Part shown: piece after piece, positions 34,716 through 47,836 of the stretch | How positions within the stretch are numbered: position 1 is the stretch's first letter | Layout: each line of letters begins with the position of its first letter | NCBI GenBank assembly: GCA_902728285.1 | Contig: CACVBU010000732.1 | Coordinates: forward strand, 126,720-190,719 | DNA: 64,000 nt | Direction: 5' to 3' | From: Clytia hemisphaerica | Taxonomy: Eukaryota > Cnidaria > Hydrozoa > Leptothecata > Clytiidae | The notes under the pieces: model-generated | The model's input: the letters and a program-made list of their open reading frames with translations, nothing else | What the model was told of the DNA's origin: nothing | Database searches by the model: none | Program-made: the position numbers and the translations under genes

Positions 34716-35728
34716 TTTTCCAGACTGGGAAAGGGACCATTCAAAAAGTATGTCCGCTCGAAAATGGCAAATTTTTGACTCCCCCTCCCCCTTGTATGCT
34801 TTCGTACGCTTTATGTGTACCCCCCCCTTCAGCGTACGTACGCTTTTTAGTACACCCCCCCTAACCAAAGTCGAAACTTGAAACTCTTGTAACAGTAGAA
34901 TATGTAGGTATCCAATCGTTTTTATAACAAAGTCTCAAAAAATTAAAAGAATCTATAAGAGGCAATCTCCATTAACCCAACCTCAACCTCGAATTTGACC
35001 CTTAAAAAAGGCCGACCCTCAACCAAAATACAATAAAAAGCCTACCCTGGGTAAAAAAACAATTTTTTTGGCAGTGTTTTTTTTTAAATATAAAAGTTGA
35101 GCAGACAAGCAGGGCAGGGGGTGGGATGGACACACGCTTCTTTATAAGAATAATGAATATGTCAACCTCGTCCCCCCCTGCCTGACGGGTCGTATTATCT
35201 GCTTTTTGATGTTTTACTGTGAGTGGAAGATAATATAATATCTCTGCTGTGCATCAACGTAAAACGTAAATATTAAGCCTGGGATATATAGCTATGGATA
35301 TGAGGCTGATTATACATGTTTGTCAATAATATGATGCCCCTCTCATCCTCTTCCCCCCCCCCCCCCCACCGACGACTATTCTTGAAGTATTCTTTAAGTG
35401 TTCTAATGATCAATTTTTGGAATATTCATCCAAAAAAAATCTTATAAAAGTTGCTAAAGCATTTTTTTCCCAGGGTTGGCTTTTTATTGTATTTTGGTTG
35501 AGGGTCGGCTTTTTTCCAAGGGTCAAGGGTCGGCCTTTTTTAAGGGTCAGGGTCGAGGTCGAGGTTGGGTTAATGGAGATTGCCCTATAAAGATGAGCAA
35601 AAATACCAAAGGAGAAATGAAAAATAACAATCGCAAAAACCATTTTTTGATGTAGAAATATTGCGTTTTTCTCTCAAAAAAGACAGTTTAGGAAAAATTA
35701 CGAGCGTACGTATACTTCTCCTCAAGGA

Positions 35729-36350
35729 TAGCAACTCCGGAAGATTTTTCAGGTTTTAATCTTTTTTCAAAATCTATCCTACAGTATCTTGTAGAGCTTT
35801 GAAAAAGAAAGAAAATGAGGGGTCATAGGCCTCCAGAGGATTAGTGGTTGTAAAGATATTCAAATTTTAGTGTCAAAAATTTGTCAAAAAAAAGGTTAGG
35901 AAAATAGCTTGGAAAAATTTGAAAAATGTGTCAAAAAAGAAAAAAAAGAAATTTTCCAGTCATGCTTCTTAAATTTTGCATATCTCTTTTTCTAGTATAG
36001 CTAGAGACCTCAAATTTGGAGGGAGAATTCTTTGATGGTGTTAAAATATTATTATATAAAAATATTTGTAAAATATTTAGTATATTTATCAAAATAACGA
36101 AAGATATATCTTTTTTTTGAAAAAAGAAGACATTGCATTGTTTTATTTTTGTTTTTGAAGAAAATAGCTTGGAAAAGGTTGAAATGAGTCAAAAAAGGTG
36201 GTAGGACCCATTTTCAAGGGGCCTCTGGAAATGGAGGAACAAAAACTTATGAGTAGAGAATAAGTTTTTCTGAAAGTAGAAACCCCAAATGAAAAGAAAA
36301 TCCATTTCGGCAGAAATAAAAACTTTTTTTTGGGACATTCCCATGCTAAG
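35729..36350. repeat. Duplicated block, copy A (partner 45692-46316)
   Basis: From TAGCAACTCCGGAAG to GACATTCCCATGCTAA this 620-bp stretch is over 90% identical by eye to 45692-46316 in the same orientation. No gene is recognised in it. Confidence 0.8.
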
Positions 36351-37010
36351 GCCGATGAAATTTACATACGAGTTTACCGTTGTGAACTTACCCAAAAATA
36401 GATGCGGCATGATTTCATTATTCATTATTCATTATTTTCCCAACAGCACCTTATCCACCATTTCTGCTAACCATTCTCTCTCAAAATAAAAAAATTTGCT
36501 TCGCTTCAACCCTACGCATGTTTTGCGAACGAAAAATAAAGATCGATTGCTACAGTGGCGCTAGATTTGGCAAATAACTAAAATGGCCGCCAGGGCGGTT
36601 AGGCAGATAGATGGGCGTGATGCCCGCTGTAGTTGTAGGATTGAGGACGGTCACATTTTCTGTAAAAAATCTTCTTTGTTTACCCGTGTTTACTCTGGGA
36701 AAAAGGTCATGCGTAGAGGGAATCCTGCGTAGAGACGATTTTAACAACAATGGAGGTTGACGACCCTCGACATGGCCCGAGAATTCTCGGGCCTCTTCGG
36801 GCCATGTTCGGGCCGAGAGACCCTATCAATTCTTTTGGCCCGAACATGACCCGAGTCATTCGGGCCATGTTAGGGCCATGTCAGGAGATTCCATATTTAA
36901 ATTGATTCAGCCTGTCCAGTCAAACAAAATAGTACAAAATAAGATTTGTCTGTTTTGTTTATATCGCTCAAAAAAACTTTACGAGCTTCCCGTGGACACA
37001 ATGAAGTATA

Positions 37011-37276
37011 AGCCCGAAGGGCTAGAAGTCAATCTCTTTGGTAGGATTTGAAGCCAACAAATCCTAACAAAGTTGCGCGGCCTTGAGCGGCTCGCCTGGT
37101 TTTTTCACAAATGAAAGATTGAAACTAAAATTTACCGCTAAATTTCGAAAAAAATATCAATCATAAACAAAGGAATTGCTAGATTCAATCTGTCGTCAAA
37201 AATGCGGTGCATTTTTTAAGGCTCACTTTTTCTTGCCTGAGAAGGTTTAGAGATTGAACTCTAGCCCTTCGGGCTT
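37011..37276. repeat. Dispersed AGCCCGAAGGGCT repeat, copy inside the host element
   Basis: Inverted ends AGCCCGAAGGGCTAGA and TCTAGCCCTTCGGGCT; the interior matches the 30414-30672 repeat in inverse orientation, with the CAACAAATCCTAACAAAGTT and GCGCGGCC blocks. Confidence 0.6.
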
Positions 37277-37561
37277 GAAACTCAATGCTTCGGGCTTTAA
37301 ACTCAATGCGTGGACACGCTTCAGTTTAAAACCAGGACCAGAAAATAAGACATCTAATATTTATATGAATTTACAACATTCATATATTTAAAATATAATT
37401 AAGAGAAACCAAGTTTTTCTCAAAGAAAATGTTAAAAATATTCAGTCCTGAAATTACACGCCTGTTTAAATCATGTTTTCAAAAATTGGCCCGAGTGTGG
37501 CCCGTGCGTGGCCCGCGTGTGGCCCGAACACGGCCCGAATTCTCGGGCCAGCTCGGGCTAT

Positions 37562-40500
37562 CACTACTGGAACGAAAAGCATTCGTCGTGGACACACGAA
37601 CGGTCAGTCATTCGCCACGAACGGTCTATCCGTTCGTCACGAATGCTTTTCGAGCGACTTTCTTTTAAAGCATTCGTCACAAACGCTTTCTAGATTTTGA
37701 CTCATTCGTGACGAACGCTTTAACAGGGAGGCGTTTGTCACGAATGCTTTATGATTTATGACGAATGCCTAAGCGTTCACGACGAATGCCTAAGCGTTCA
37801 CGACGAATGCCTAAGCGTTCACGACGAACGCTTTGCCTTTAAACGAAAGTTTAAGCGTTCGTGACGAACGCTTTGCTTTTAAACGAAAGTTTAAGCGTTC
37901 ATGACGAACGCTTTGCCTCTTAAAACGAATGTCTAAGCGTTATGACGAATGTGTGCATTTTTCACGAACGCTTTTCGAATAGGGTCACGCAAATAAAATA
38001 AAATCTGTTCGTGAAGAATGTCAGAAAAAGGTAGACTATATTATTAAAGTGTTCGTTATGTTTACGAAGTAAATTCGAAAATGTCATTGAATTTAAAATC
38101 CAGTAATCAAAATAATTATCATGTGGAAACTTTATGCAAAAAAGCCATACAAAGTAACGACTTAGCCAAACCAAGACGTGAGACATCAAATACTTTGCCA
38201 TTTCAATTTTTTATGACAATAATCTTATTACTGACTTTAAGCACAAATGTATTTCAAATTTCAAACGAAGACCAAATTCATTTTAGAACTATTTATTAAA
38301 GCATGCACAAGGAGAATTACACACACCATATTGTCTCCACCGTGAAATTAGAATTCAATTTTTCCGGCTGACTCTTGAAAAAAGCGCCCGAATTCTGTTG
38401 TTCCAAGGTAAAAAGTCCATGGGGATGGTTTTGGAGTGCAATTTTTAAACATTAAATTTCGAGTGGGGATGAAATCAAAGTCATTCTCCCAGTGGGGCTG
38501 AAATTCTAGGATATTTTCCCACCGGGTCTAGTGACACAGGGGTGTGTTGGATTTTCCTCAAGTAATGGAGCGTATCGAAAAGTAGAACGTCGAATTAGTG
38601 AGCAACAACTGTAGATAATTGAAAAAGGGCCCTCTCGGTGGATGCTTTCCAACATTATTACTTACTAAAGTTTACTTGTATAGTTCAATCTCAGTTCAAT
38701 CCATAAGTCTTTAAATTTAACCACTCTTTAATTTAGATGTGGCCCTTGGTTGGAAGGTGTAAAAAGGGAAACGTCTATACCTCCCCCGATACCATCCTGA
38801 TCAGAAGAGGCTTTATTATAGTATGCATTTGCTTTCTTTTTCAGTGAAGATTTATGAAATAAATAAAAGAACTTTATAAATTCGAGGCAGTCATTACGAG
38901 TACAAATTTTGGTATCAAAGAGAACTTGTTAGGTCTATCGAAAGTATAGATTTTAAAGTGAGTACTGAAAGATTGTATAAATTATCAGTTCCCACTACGC
39001 ATATTTCGATATTTTATTAATCTATACTTACTATACTATACTATAGAATAGGCAATTGAATTTGTTTTTTACATTTGTAAAGGACTAAATCGTTAATTAG
39101 TTACGGCAGCTCAAAGAAATTGTTCAAAATTACCTTAAATGTGGGTTAATTTACGCCGTTTTCGTTTGACATGGTTAGTGAATTTCAAAAGACAAATCGA
39201 GTGACAATTTTCAAATCAAGATAGACACTTCACCACAGCAGTATTTAAGCTTAACCATTATGGGCAGTATCTCAAAAACAAAATGGAGTATACGACATAC
39301 GAGTTCGAATCTTGGAAAGATAATCGATAAAAAGGCCCAAAGATTTCTTAAATTTGATTTTCATAAATAAGCGCTGACTTTAGTAACTCCCGTCTCGAAC
39401 ATATTAAAGATCGTCATCACCACGGGCGAGTCCAATACTGGTATCTACTTATAAATAAATTTTTAAAGAAAGAAATGTTTCCCTTTTTTATATGTCTCAG
39501 TACTCTGCCTTTATTTAGTGGAAAATTACTTTTATAGGCTCACTCCTTTTCTCTTGGAGATTGAAATGTTACAAATCGAAGGTTTCTCTATTTAGCAACA
39601 TGGAACATGTTGGGGAGAAATGATAATAATCAGATGATGCTTGATTATCATTTTTTATTTGAATTTGATACATTTGCCCATGTCAAGCTCATCATTTATC
39701 GAAATTCACTTTCTAGCGTATTTCACTGTGCTCACCCCCAATTCTGCTCTTTGCAAAGAAAAAGAAGATAATGCAGTGTCATTTATGAAGATCAAATAAG
39801 CCGCCACTGAGCAACATTTTTTTCTCCTTTCTTGCAACATTTTTTTCTCCTTTTTTGCAACATTTAAAAGAAAAAGAAGACATTCCAATGTTTATTACGT
39901 GATACAAATTTCCCACGCTCTTAGAAACGTGCTTCACTATCTTTCTCTGACTTCCAGTTATATTGTCGAAAAAAATGAAGGATTGAAATTGAGTACTTGT
40001 GTACTTGTTGAGGTGTGCAAAGTTTCGCGAGATCGAAGAATCACGAAATTTACAACTTACTTTCGCGAGCGTATACTTCTAGAACTGGATTGAAACTTAT
40101 GTCTTTTGACTTATGAGACTTTAACAGGCTAAAAAGTGCCATAAATCTTACATTTTATTTTAAGTTAGACGTTTTACAGATTTTATTTTGTCCAGATTTT
40201 TCAAAGACATTTACCTCGGCGAAAAGGGCTAAAATAGAATTCGTGAAAATCGCGAAAGTTTCTACCCGTGAAAGTCTGCGAAGTCTGTACGCCTAAAGTA
40301 GTATTTGGTTGTCTTAAAACAATCAAAAAAGCTTATAAAACAGAAAGTTTGCAAATAAATAAATAACAGTTAGTATTAAATAAGAAAAATTCTACATAGT
40401 ACCTTTTCGCAAGTCTTACTCTACTGGAGGAAAAACAATAGCTGATTCACAGACTCTATAGATATACTTCCTGTAAGAAGCTTTTTTCGTTTGAGAATAA

Positions 40501-43500
40501 TAGAAGCCTAGGCCAAAGCTTCGACGGGAAAAAATGGCTCACCTTAGAACATTCAAAAATTTTTACTTTAGTAGTTTTGGAAATAAGTGTTTCTACCCAG
40601 AGGGAGAACCACTCATTTCACCCCATTTTGATGAAATTATATAAGAGTGCAAAAAGGTCGTGGGAGGTTAAAAATGGAATGAAATGCAAGTTTTGGTTGG
40701 GGATAAAAATATCGCGGAAAGCTTTGTCGGTAGAAGTAAAAACGGGTTGGAATCTCCTAATTAATGAGGGAGGGAATCAATCAAGAGAAGATCTATGTAT
40801 CGTTTGCAAATTTTTTAAAACTTTCTTTTTTCAGTTTTTTTTTAAAGCCTTTTATGTATATAGTTAACTTAACTTAAACCCGACTTACACTAGTTTCTTC
40901 AAAGTTTCAGCCCAAATATAAACTGGAATAAAGAGGGCTTTATTAAAGAGAACGTTTTTAAAATACATATTTATTAATCAGAGGGGTAAAATTAAACAGG
41001 TAGGTAAAAATATCAACAAAACTAATTTTATAAGTTTCGAAGTTGCTTGACCATTAAAATCAAAGGCCAAAAAATCCCCTTCTCTTTGAACTTAACTAAA
41101 TCAGGTAAACTTATTAGGTTTCTTTTCTTTCTTCCTTGAAAATTTGCGAAATTAATTGATTGACAAGCTCTTGCAACGTTTTCTACTCTCGAAAGAAGAC
41201 ATTACTGTGTCACAAAAAAGAGATCCCCCAAAGCCGTGATCTTGGTAAACCTTAGAGAGACTTTGGGAGGGTGACCCAGCCCTTAAGGCACGCGTCATAC
41301 CCAGCGCCCATATTTTTGCCGAAGTACCTCCCCCCACCGGGGGTTCAATCATACTAAGAAAATAACAGCCGAAATACTGCTCAAGTCTGTATTCAGTTCA
41401 TTTGTGGGACAAATTTTTTGCAGTGCTCGTATCTCATCTTGCTGAAACGTATCTTCGGATTGTCTAAAAAATTCTCTTTATACTCTTTACTCTATCTTCA
41501 AACGAGAACGATTGACTCATGACTATGCTTCTTGCCTTGGTGCTTCAACGATTTGTCTTTCTAAGGAAAAAGATAAGAGTGTATAGTTTGTTACGACACT
41601 TAATGTCGGACGGAAAAATACGTACAAATTGATTGATCGGCTCGTTTAAGAAAAACATCACAAGATGATTTTAATCTCGCTTTTCATGTCAGATCGACGC
41701 ATGATAGAATTGATATTTTGTACTTTTCGGTTGTAGAAAGTCGATTAAGAAGACCTTTTAACCTTTTAGAGATGAAGTTAAGAATCATCACTTTTTGTAA
41801 TACCCCCTCAAGAACAACAACAACCTTCTTTGACCTAAATAAAAACTCGACACGGCAATTTAAAAGTCGAAGAGACGCTAGCCGAAATATCGAAATATTC
41901 AAACTGGGAGATAATGAATCCTACAATGTTAGTCACTTTACCTTGATAACTTTACATGATATAAAACTTCTAACCACCAATGTTTTTTTTTCTCAAACCA
42001 GTAATTTGTACTTACAAGCACTGTCTCAAATTTTTTAAATCTAAATATTGTAATATCATGCTGAAAAAAGAGATTAAATAAATTAGTCCCCGATCAGCAG
42101 CCCTCTCTTATCCCCCCATATACATCATACCATGTTCTCGTTACGATCAAGAAAATCGCCTAAATTTGTTCATTGTAATATTTTTTAAATATAAAAAACA
42201 TAAAATGAGTCACGCAAATTTTCATCCAATTACAAATCAGGCTGAAACTTTGATCACACCTAAAAAGAATCTGGAATCAAGCAAATGTATCACCCCTTCT
42301 CACAGATCTGGTAGAATTTTTCAGCCCGGGGTGGGAGGGGGTAAAAATAACGGACAAAAACTTGATGGGATGATACTAACATGTACATATTTCAGAAAGT
42401 AGAAGTCTATATAGAGCCAATGTTCCTTGTTTTCATTGCGTGTTGTTACGACTTTTGAATGAATGATGATGATTTCGAATGAATATTTTGCCCTTCCAGA
42501 CATTTTTAACATTCCCAGAAAATATGTATTTGTCAGAAAATTCAGTGGAGATAGAGAAAAATAGCACACAAGTTTAAGCAAGGATTTTGTTATTTGATTA
42601 TTTTCAACTGGGACAAAAATTAGAGTCTAATTTTCCACTGGGAACGATATTTCGGCCAATTTTTCCGGCGGGAAGGGGTCTCAGAGGGTCGGTGAGAAGG
42701 GGGTGTAATGTAGGTAAAAAACAGAAGCCCTAATCACTCCTAACTTCCGAGAGCATTTTTTTTCGTAACGAATTGCCATCATACAGTAACAAAAATCAAG
42801 AAACATTTGTCCAAGTAATAAGAATTAAGATTATATTTTTTGAGTGTATTATAATTCAGAGTTATGCAAAGAATGGTTGGGATCTGATTCACCGCTAGAT
42901 ACTTTAACCCTTTTCAATTCAAAACTCCCTTTAATTACGAATTACATACAGCACACTCCTGTTTCAGTGACAAGTTGAAAATTGACTATCAGTAGGGATA
43001 AATTGAGGTGCTGGACGCGATGAGTCCAAAAGAGAACTTCCTGCTTTAGACAAGTGAGGTTTGAAATTCTATTGTCGCTACAATCACCCTCGAAATATAT
43101 TGAGATTTTAGTGTATTTTAACGTTTTTCAGAATTTAAAGTTCGGGCGAGAATTGCTATTGTAGTAATTCGACTTTCTTCCATTGAATATTTCGATTTTA
43201 GAGGGGTTTGGTGGCTTCTAGGCTATATTCCAAGCCTCATTTGAGCAAATTTGAGCTTTCAAATCCTGAGATCCTAAGAGTCTTAAGTCTCATGTTAAAA
43301 CTCAGAGTTAAAACTCTACTTTCCAACTGTAGTTTAAGGCGGTTAAAAATCAATTGTGGTGTTCAAAATTACACCGGGAACTCCCCTTTGTCTCATATAT
43401 TTAGTGGATGATGGTAGTTTGAAATTCAAGTAAATTTTTGTTTCTTTGTTTCTGTGATAAAGGGATGTTTTATTTAAAGTGACGAACACTTTAAACATAG

Positions 43501-43915
43501 TCTACCTCTTTTTGTCATTCGCCACGAACCCCTTTGAACCAAACCATTCGTCACGAACGGTTTGGATTTGACCCTATTTGAAAAGCGTTCGTGAAAAATG
43601 CACAAGCATTCGTCATGAACGCTTAGACTTTCGCTTAAAAGCAAAGCGTTCGTCGTGAACGCTTAGGCATTCGTCGTGAACGCTTAGGCATTCGTCGTGA
43701 ACGCTTAGGCATTTGTCATAAATCATAAAGCATTCGTGACAAACGCCTCCCTGTTAAAGCGTTCGTCACGAATGAGTCGAAATCTAGAAAGCGTTTGTGA
43801 CGAACGCTTTAAAAGAAAGTCGCTCGAAAAGCATTCGTGACGAACAGATAGACCGTTCGTGGCGAATGACTGACCGTTCGTGTGTCCACGACGAATGCTT
43901 TTCGTTCTAGTAGTG
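37562..43915. mobile_element. CACTA-type (EnSpm-like) transposon, non-autonomous, 6.35 kb
   Basis: Ends CACTACTGGAACGAAAAGCA and (inverse) CACTACTAGAACGAAAAGCA are flanked by TAT at 37559-37561 and 43916-43918. CACTA termini, a 3-bp duplication and dense subterminal repeats are the hallmarks of EnSpm/CACTA elements. The subterminal arrays (about 37562-38060 and 43455-43915) are near mirror images, built of GCATTCGTGACGAACGCTT-like units in both orientations. No transposase was found in the 5.4-kb interior. It splits the element at 36760-43986 and is therefore younger. Confidence 0.8.
38060..43450. other. Interior of the CACTA element without a recognised gene
   Basis: AT-rich sequence. The longest open frames (for example 41718-42038) show no recognisable domain or splice pattern. 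No transposase motif was found by eye. Confidence 0.4.
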
Positions 43916-44091
43916 TATACTCGGGCTATACGCAAATTCCAATAAAAGTTTTGGCCCGAGAATTCTCGGGCCATGTCGAGGGTCGTGGAGGTTGTAGTTG
44001 TAAAGAAATATAGAAATAATGAAAATTTTAGGAATTTTGAAGATAATGAAATTTTCATGCGGGTGCTTTTTAGAGATGCGGGCGGCCGACG

Positions 44092-44456
44092 GTAAACTCA
44101 TATGTAAATTTCATCGGCCTAAGGAAGCAAAAAAGTTAAAAAAACTACATGAAAATGAAAGAACTAGAATTAGCGATTGTGATTTTGATAAACATACAAA
44201 GTTTCAGCCTCCAAATACATTTTCCTCCGTTTCTAGACACATTTGTTCTTCAATAGTTGCAAATTTTTTTTCTTCCGTCGGCGCAAACAATTTTCAAAAT
44301 GTTGCAAAACGTTCGGCATTTTACCAATTTGCCGTCTTAGCCCGTGTCCACAGTGTTATATACCGCTGGAAAGCTAAGATCACGGGCTTTCATTTAGTAA
44401 AAACCGGAACGCTTGAAGGGTTCAAAGTTCACGGAAGAATGAAACATTTGGTTTGA
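44092..44456. repeat. Duplicated block, partner 46317-46730
   Basis: The run from AAGAAGCAAAAAAGTT through TATACCGCTGGAAAGC to GAAACATTTGGTTTGACGTC recurs at 46317-46730 with small indels. The left edge (TTTCATCGGCCTAAGG) matches the inverse of 36343-36362, so the blocks derive from one larger repeat. Confidence 0.7.
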
Positions 44457-44574
44457 CGTCAACGAAAGTTGCATGACTTCTGGAGTCGCTATCAAGGACG
44501 GGTCCCCCTCCCCCTCGTACGCTTTTGGGGAGTACCCCCCTCCCCCCTCTCGAGCTTATGTACTTTTTGAATGG

Positions 44575-45070
44575 TCCAGACATCCGCGCTCGATAGGATC
44601 GATCATCGGAACGGCTCGATGGCGGATCGATATGTGATCGATGGATTACTTAACGATCCGGATAGAAGATCGATAGAGGATCGATACTCAAGATTTTTTA
44701 AGCTTATGATTAGTTATCGATGATCTTTTATCGATCTTATTGACCCTATCGACTCATACTCGATTTACGATCGATAACAAATCAATTAATGATCGATGAC
44801 GAATCGATTAATGATCGATGACGAATCGATTAACGATCAATGACGAATCGATTAACGATCGATGACGAATCGATTGATGACGAATCGGTATACTCGATTG
44901 AAATACTAGCTCGATAATGGATCAACGAAGGATCGATACTCAAGACTTTTTAATGGCTGAATCTTCCATCGATCTCCTATCCGGATTGTTAAGTAATCCA
45001 TCGATCACATATCGTTCCGATATGATCGATCCTATCGACATCGTTATCAAGTGCGGACGTCTGGAATGGT
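44575..45070. mobile_element. Foldback element saturated with GATCGAT motifs
   Basis: The arms are inverse copies: TCGATAGGATCGATCAT... on the left and ATGATCGATCCTATCGA on the right. Both hold a GGATTACTTAACGATCCGGA / TCCGGATTGTTAAGTAATCC pair and an ATACTCAAGA(T/C)TTTTTAA core. A loop array repeats (C)GATTAAYGATCGATGACGAAT about six times. ATCGAT occurs dozens of times. Confidence 0.75.
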
Positions 45071-45668
45071 CCCTAAAAAGCAAAAATTTTTGGCTGACCA
45101 AAGATTTTCAATTTCCCTTACACAACCATCTGGAAAAATAGTTGCCATCAAGCAAAATGAGTTAAATAGTACTAAAATAGATAGAAATTGAAAAATCTTT
45201 GGTCGAATCTTTGAAAAATCTTCCATCCCACCAAGAGCCCGAAAACCGATTTCGAATCGAAATAAACCAAAAATCCGTATTTGTTAAAACGGAATTTGAT
45301 GACGTAATGAAGCACCAATCAAAATTGCTTATTCCACTAGATTGTAAGGGGCACGCCTAGAGGCCTTGATTCAAAGCTTTTCGCTCCTAAATAATCTTCG
45401 CCTCGGCCTAAGAGATAAGGTTAGCTAGCAGGTAATCCCGCGTGTGGAGGAGCTGAAAAAAGAAGGTGCTGGAAAAGATTTGAGAAATAAAGTTCTGTAA
45501 AAAGATTCTAAAACATTTGGAAGATAATAACAGAGAACAAAATATGACACAGGTAAAACTTATGTATTTCATAATTCTATTCTGTACAAATTGTATCCAA
45601 ATTTCAAAATAGGGCTAGGAACTTGTTGTGGGCATCTGTTCTTTATGGTAGGGTGTATGCCCCAGGCG

Positions 45669-47836
45669 TACCGTGAAAAAGGGTAACTTGCTAGCAACTC
45701 CAGAAGATTTTTCAAGTTTTAATTTTTTTTTCAAAATCTATCCTATCTTGTAGAGCTTTAAAAAAGAAAGAAAATGAGGGGTCATAGGCCTCCAGAGGAC
45801 AAGTGGTTGTGAAGATATTCAAATTTTAGTGTCAAAATTTTGACTAAAAATGTCAAAAAAAGGTTAGGTAAAATAGCTTGGAAAAATTCGAAAAATGTGT
45901 CAAAAAAGAAGAAAAAGAAATTTTCCAGTCATTCTTCTTAAATTTTGCATATCTCTTTTTCTAGCGTAGCTAGAGACCTCAAATTTGGAGGGAGAATTCT
46001 TTGATGGTGTTAAAATATTATTATATAAAAATATTTGTAAAATATTTAGTATATTTATCAAAATAGTGAAAGATATATCTTTTTTTGAAAAAAGAAGACA
46101 TTGCATTGTTTTATTTTTGTTTTTGAAGAAAAAGCTTGGAAAAGGTTGAAATGAGTCAAGAAAGGTGGTAGGACCCATTTTCAAGGGGCCTCTGGAAATG
46201 GAGGAACAAAAACTTATGAGTAGAGAATAAGTTTTTCTGAAAGTAGAAACCCCAAATGAAAAGAAAATCCATTTCGGCAGAAATAAAAACTTTTTTTTGG
46301 GACATTCCCATGCTAAAGAAGCAAAAAAGTTAAAAAAACTACATGAAAATGAAAGAACTAGAATTAGCGAATGTGATTTTTGAATTCCTCACCCTTTTTC
46401 TGATAAACATACAAAGTTTCAGCCTCCAATTACTTTTTCCTCCGTTTCCAGACACATTTATTCTTCGAAAGTTGCAAATTTCTTTTCTCCCGTCGGCAAA
46501 CAATTTTCAAAATGTGCAAAACGTTCCGCATTTTACCAATTTACCGTCTAGCCCGTGTCCACAGTGTTATATACCGCTGGAAAGCTAAGATCACAGGCTT
46601 TCTTTTAGTAAAAACCGGAACGCTTTAGCATATATACATAGAAGAAAAGTTAGAAGGGTTCAAAGTTCACGGAAAAATGAAACATTTGGTTTGACGTCAA
46701 CGATAGTTGCGTGACTTCTGGAGTCGCTAAACTTGCATCAGTGGAGGCTAACATGCATATACCCCAATTCACAGACCAACTAGAGCAGTATTACTTCTCT
46801 TCAAAGTGTTGACATGGAAAAATTATGACAAAATCACTTGACAATAGAAAAACCTATCTTTGATCAGAATCACTTTTCTTTTCCCACGAGCACGACAACA
46901 TGTCACTCGTTTCGAAGAGCGTGATTATAAATGTCTTTCGCCTGCTCTCCTCTGCACATTTTCCCCCGTTTTCGCAACTTGTTTAAAAAAAATGTCAAAA
47001 TGGGGTGGTTTCCATAAGGATGCATACTTACTTCTTTACTTATGGCTAAATCTTCATGATGCACCGACAAGCGCGGAGACTTAGAAAATTTTTTGAAACT
47101 TTTCAATACTTTACCCCGGTTCGAACCTACATGTTTCTGATTACGAAACACGTAGTCTAAACCACTGGGCCACGACGCCTGCCACTTTTTCGAAATTCAA
47201 GGTGATTTATAGAGTGACATATAATAATAGTATATACGGGTGAACAGACCTCACGAGTTAGGCTAACTGTTATGATCGTCATTCCTCCAAGAAGACCCCA
47301 CACACGGGTGCACCATCGGGAGGGTGCACAGTCGTCTGGGTGTATGTTGGGGATTGCTGCCTATCTCTAACAAAACACTGCGCTCGCCTGTGCGCTTACG
47401 CGCACAATATTTTGCCCGCGCATACCCGCACGGTGTACTTGCAAGGCCGGTGCATCATGAAGATTTAGCCATTAGTACTTCTTTTTGCCTCCCCTGTCTC
47501 TCCAGGGTGGCTGAAGGGTGGTGAATATTTTACCGAGTGGATGGGGAAACCAGGCTCATATCTATCAACCAATCATATTTTGGACTAATGACGTAATCCC
47601 GACTCATTCTTTTGAAAATTCTAAATAACAAGATGTCAGATTATGAAGCGTGTAAAAGTGAGGTTATTTGGGAAACGCAATTCATGGTAATTATAATAAT
47701 CTTTCCTCAATTAATTACATGTTTTCTTAAATTTGATTTTCATATACAAGGTGAGAAAACCATGACCAGACAAGTCTGTGAATTGGGGTATATGCATGTT
47801 AGCCTCCACTGATGCAAGTTACCCTTTTTCACGGTA
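45669..47836. mobile_element. Composite DNA element with 23-bp ends, 2.2 kb
   Basis: TACCGTGAAAAAGGGTAACT... at 45669 and its perfect inverse ending at 47836 form 23-bp ends that include the TA target. The ends resemble those of the 33761-34358 element. The interior holds the duplicated block 45692-46316, the second copy of the 44-kb block, and an inverted pair around CATCAGTGGAGGCTAACATG (46737; inverse at 47797). It also holds a tRNA-like repeat. No transposase is seen. Confidence 0.65.
46895..47290 (-). repeat. tRNA-derived repeat (SINE-like), minus orientation
   Basis: On the minus strand GGCGTCGTGGCCCAGTGG (A box), a 5-bp stem GTTTC/GAAAC with a 7-nt loop, and TAGGTTCGAACCGGGG (B box) follow tRNA order; the acceptor stem does not pair. 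Sequence around 47222-47271 (GGGTGAACAGACC, TTAGGCTAACTGTT) recurs inverted near 59838-59870 in the STI1 gene, showing that the family is dispersed. Confidence 0.5.

Larger units (their letters stand above)
36760..43986. mobile_element. Host element with perfect 34-bp inverted ends and 8-bp target duplication
   Basis: The ends are perfect 34-bp inverted repeats (ACGACCCTCGACATGG..., 36760-36793 and 43953-43986). Each contains the 20-bp palindrome GGCCCGAGAATTCTCGGGCC. GGAGGTTG flanks both sides (36752-36759, 43987-43994). An 8-bp duplication is what hAT-type elements make, but I cannot assign a superfamily. Without the nested element at 37562-43915 and its duplication it is about 0.87 kb, has CGGGCC-rich arms and no transposase, so it is non-autonomous. 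A further repeat sits at 37011-37276. Confidence 0.8.

Noticed and set aside
44019-44456. Plus-strand 145-codon frame
   Set aside because: It covers a duplicated repeat block (partner at 46317-46730) in which the frame is broken; no domain recognised.
47621-47660. ATG followed by ten codons and a GT, considered as the STI1 first exon
   Set aside because: It lies 6.5 kb upstream inside a transposon, has a weak donor, and would add ten residues where about three are expected.
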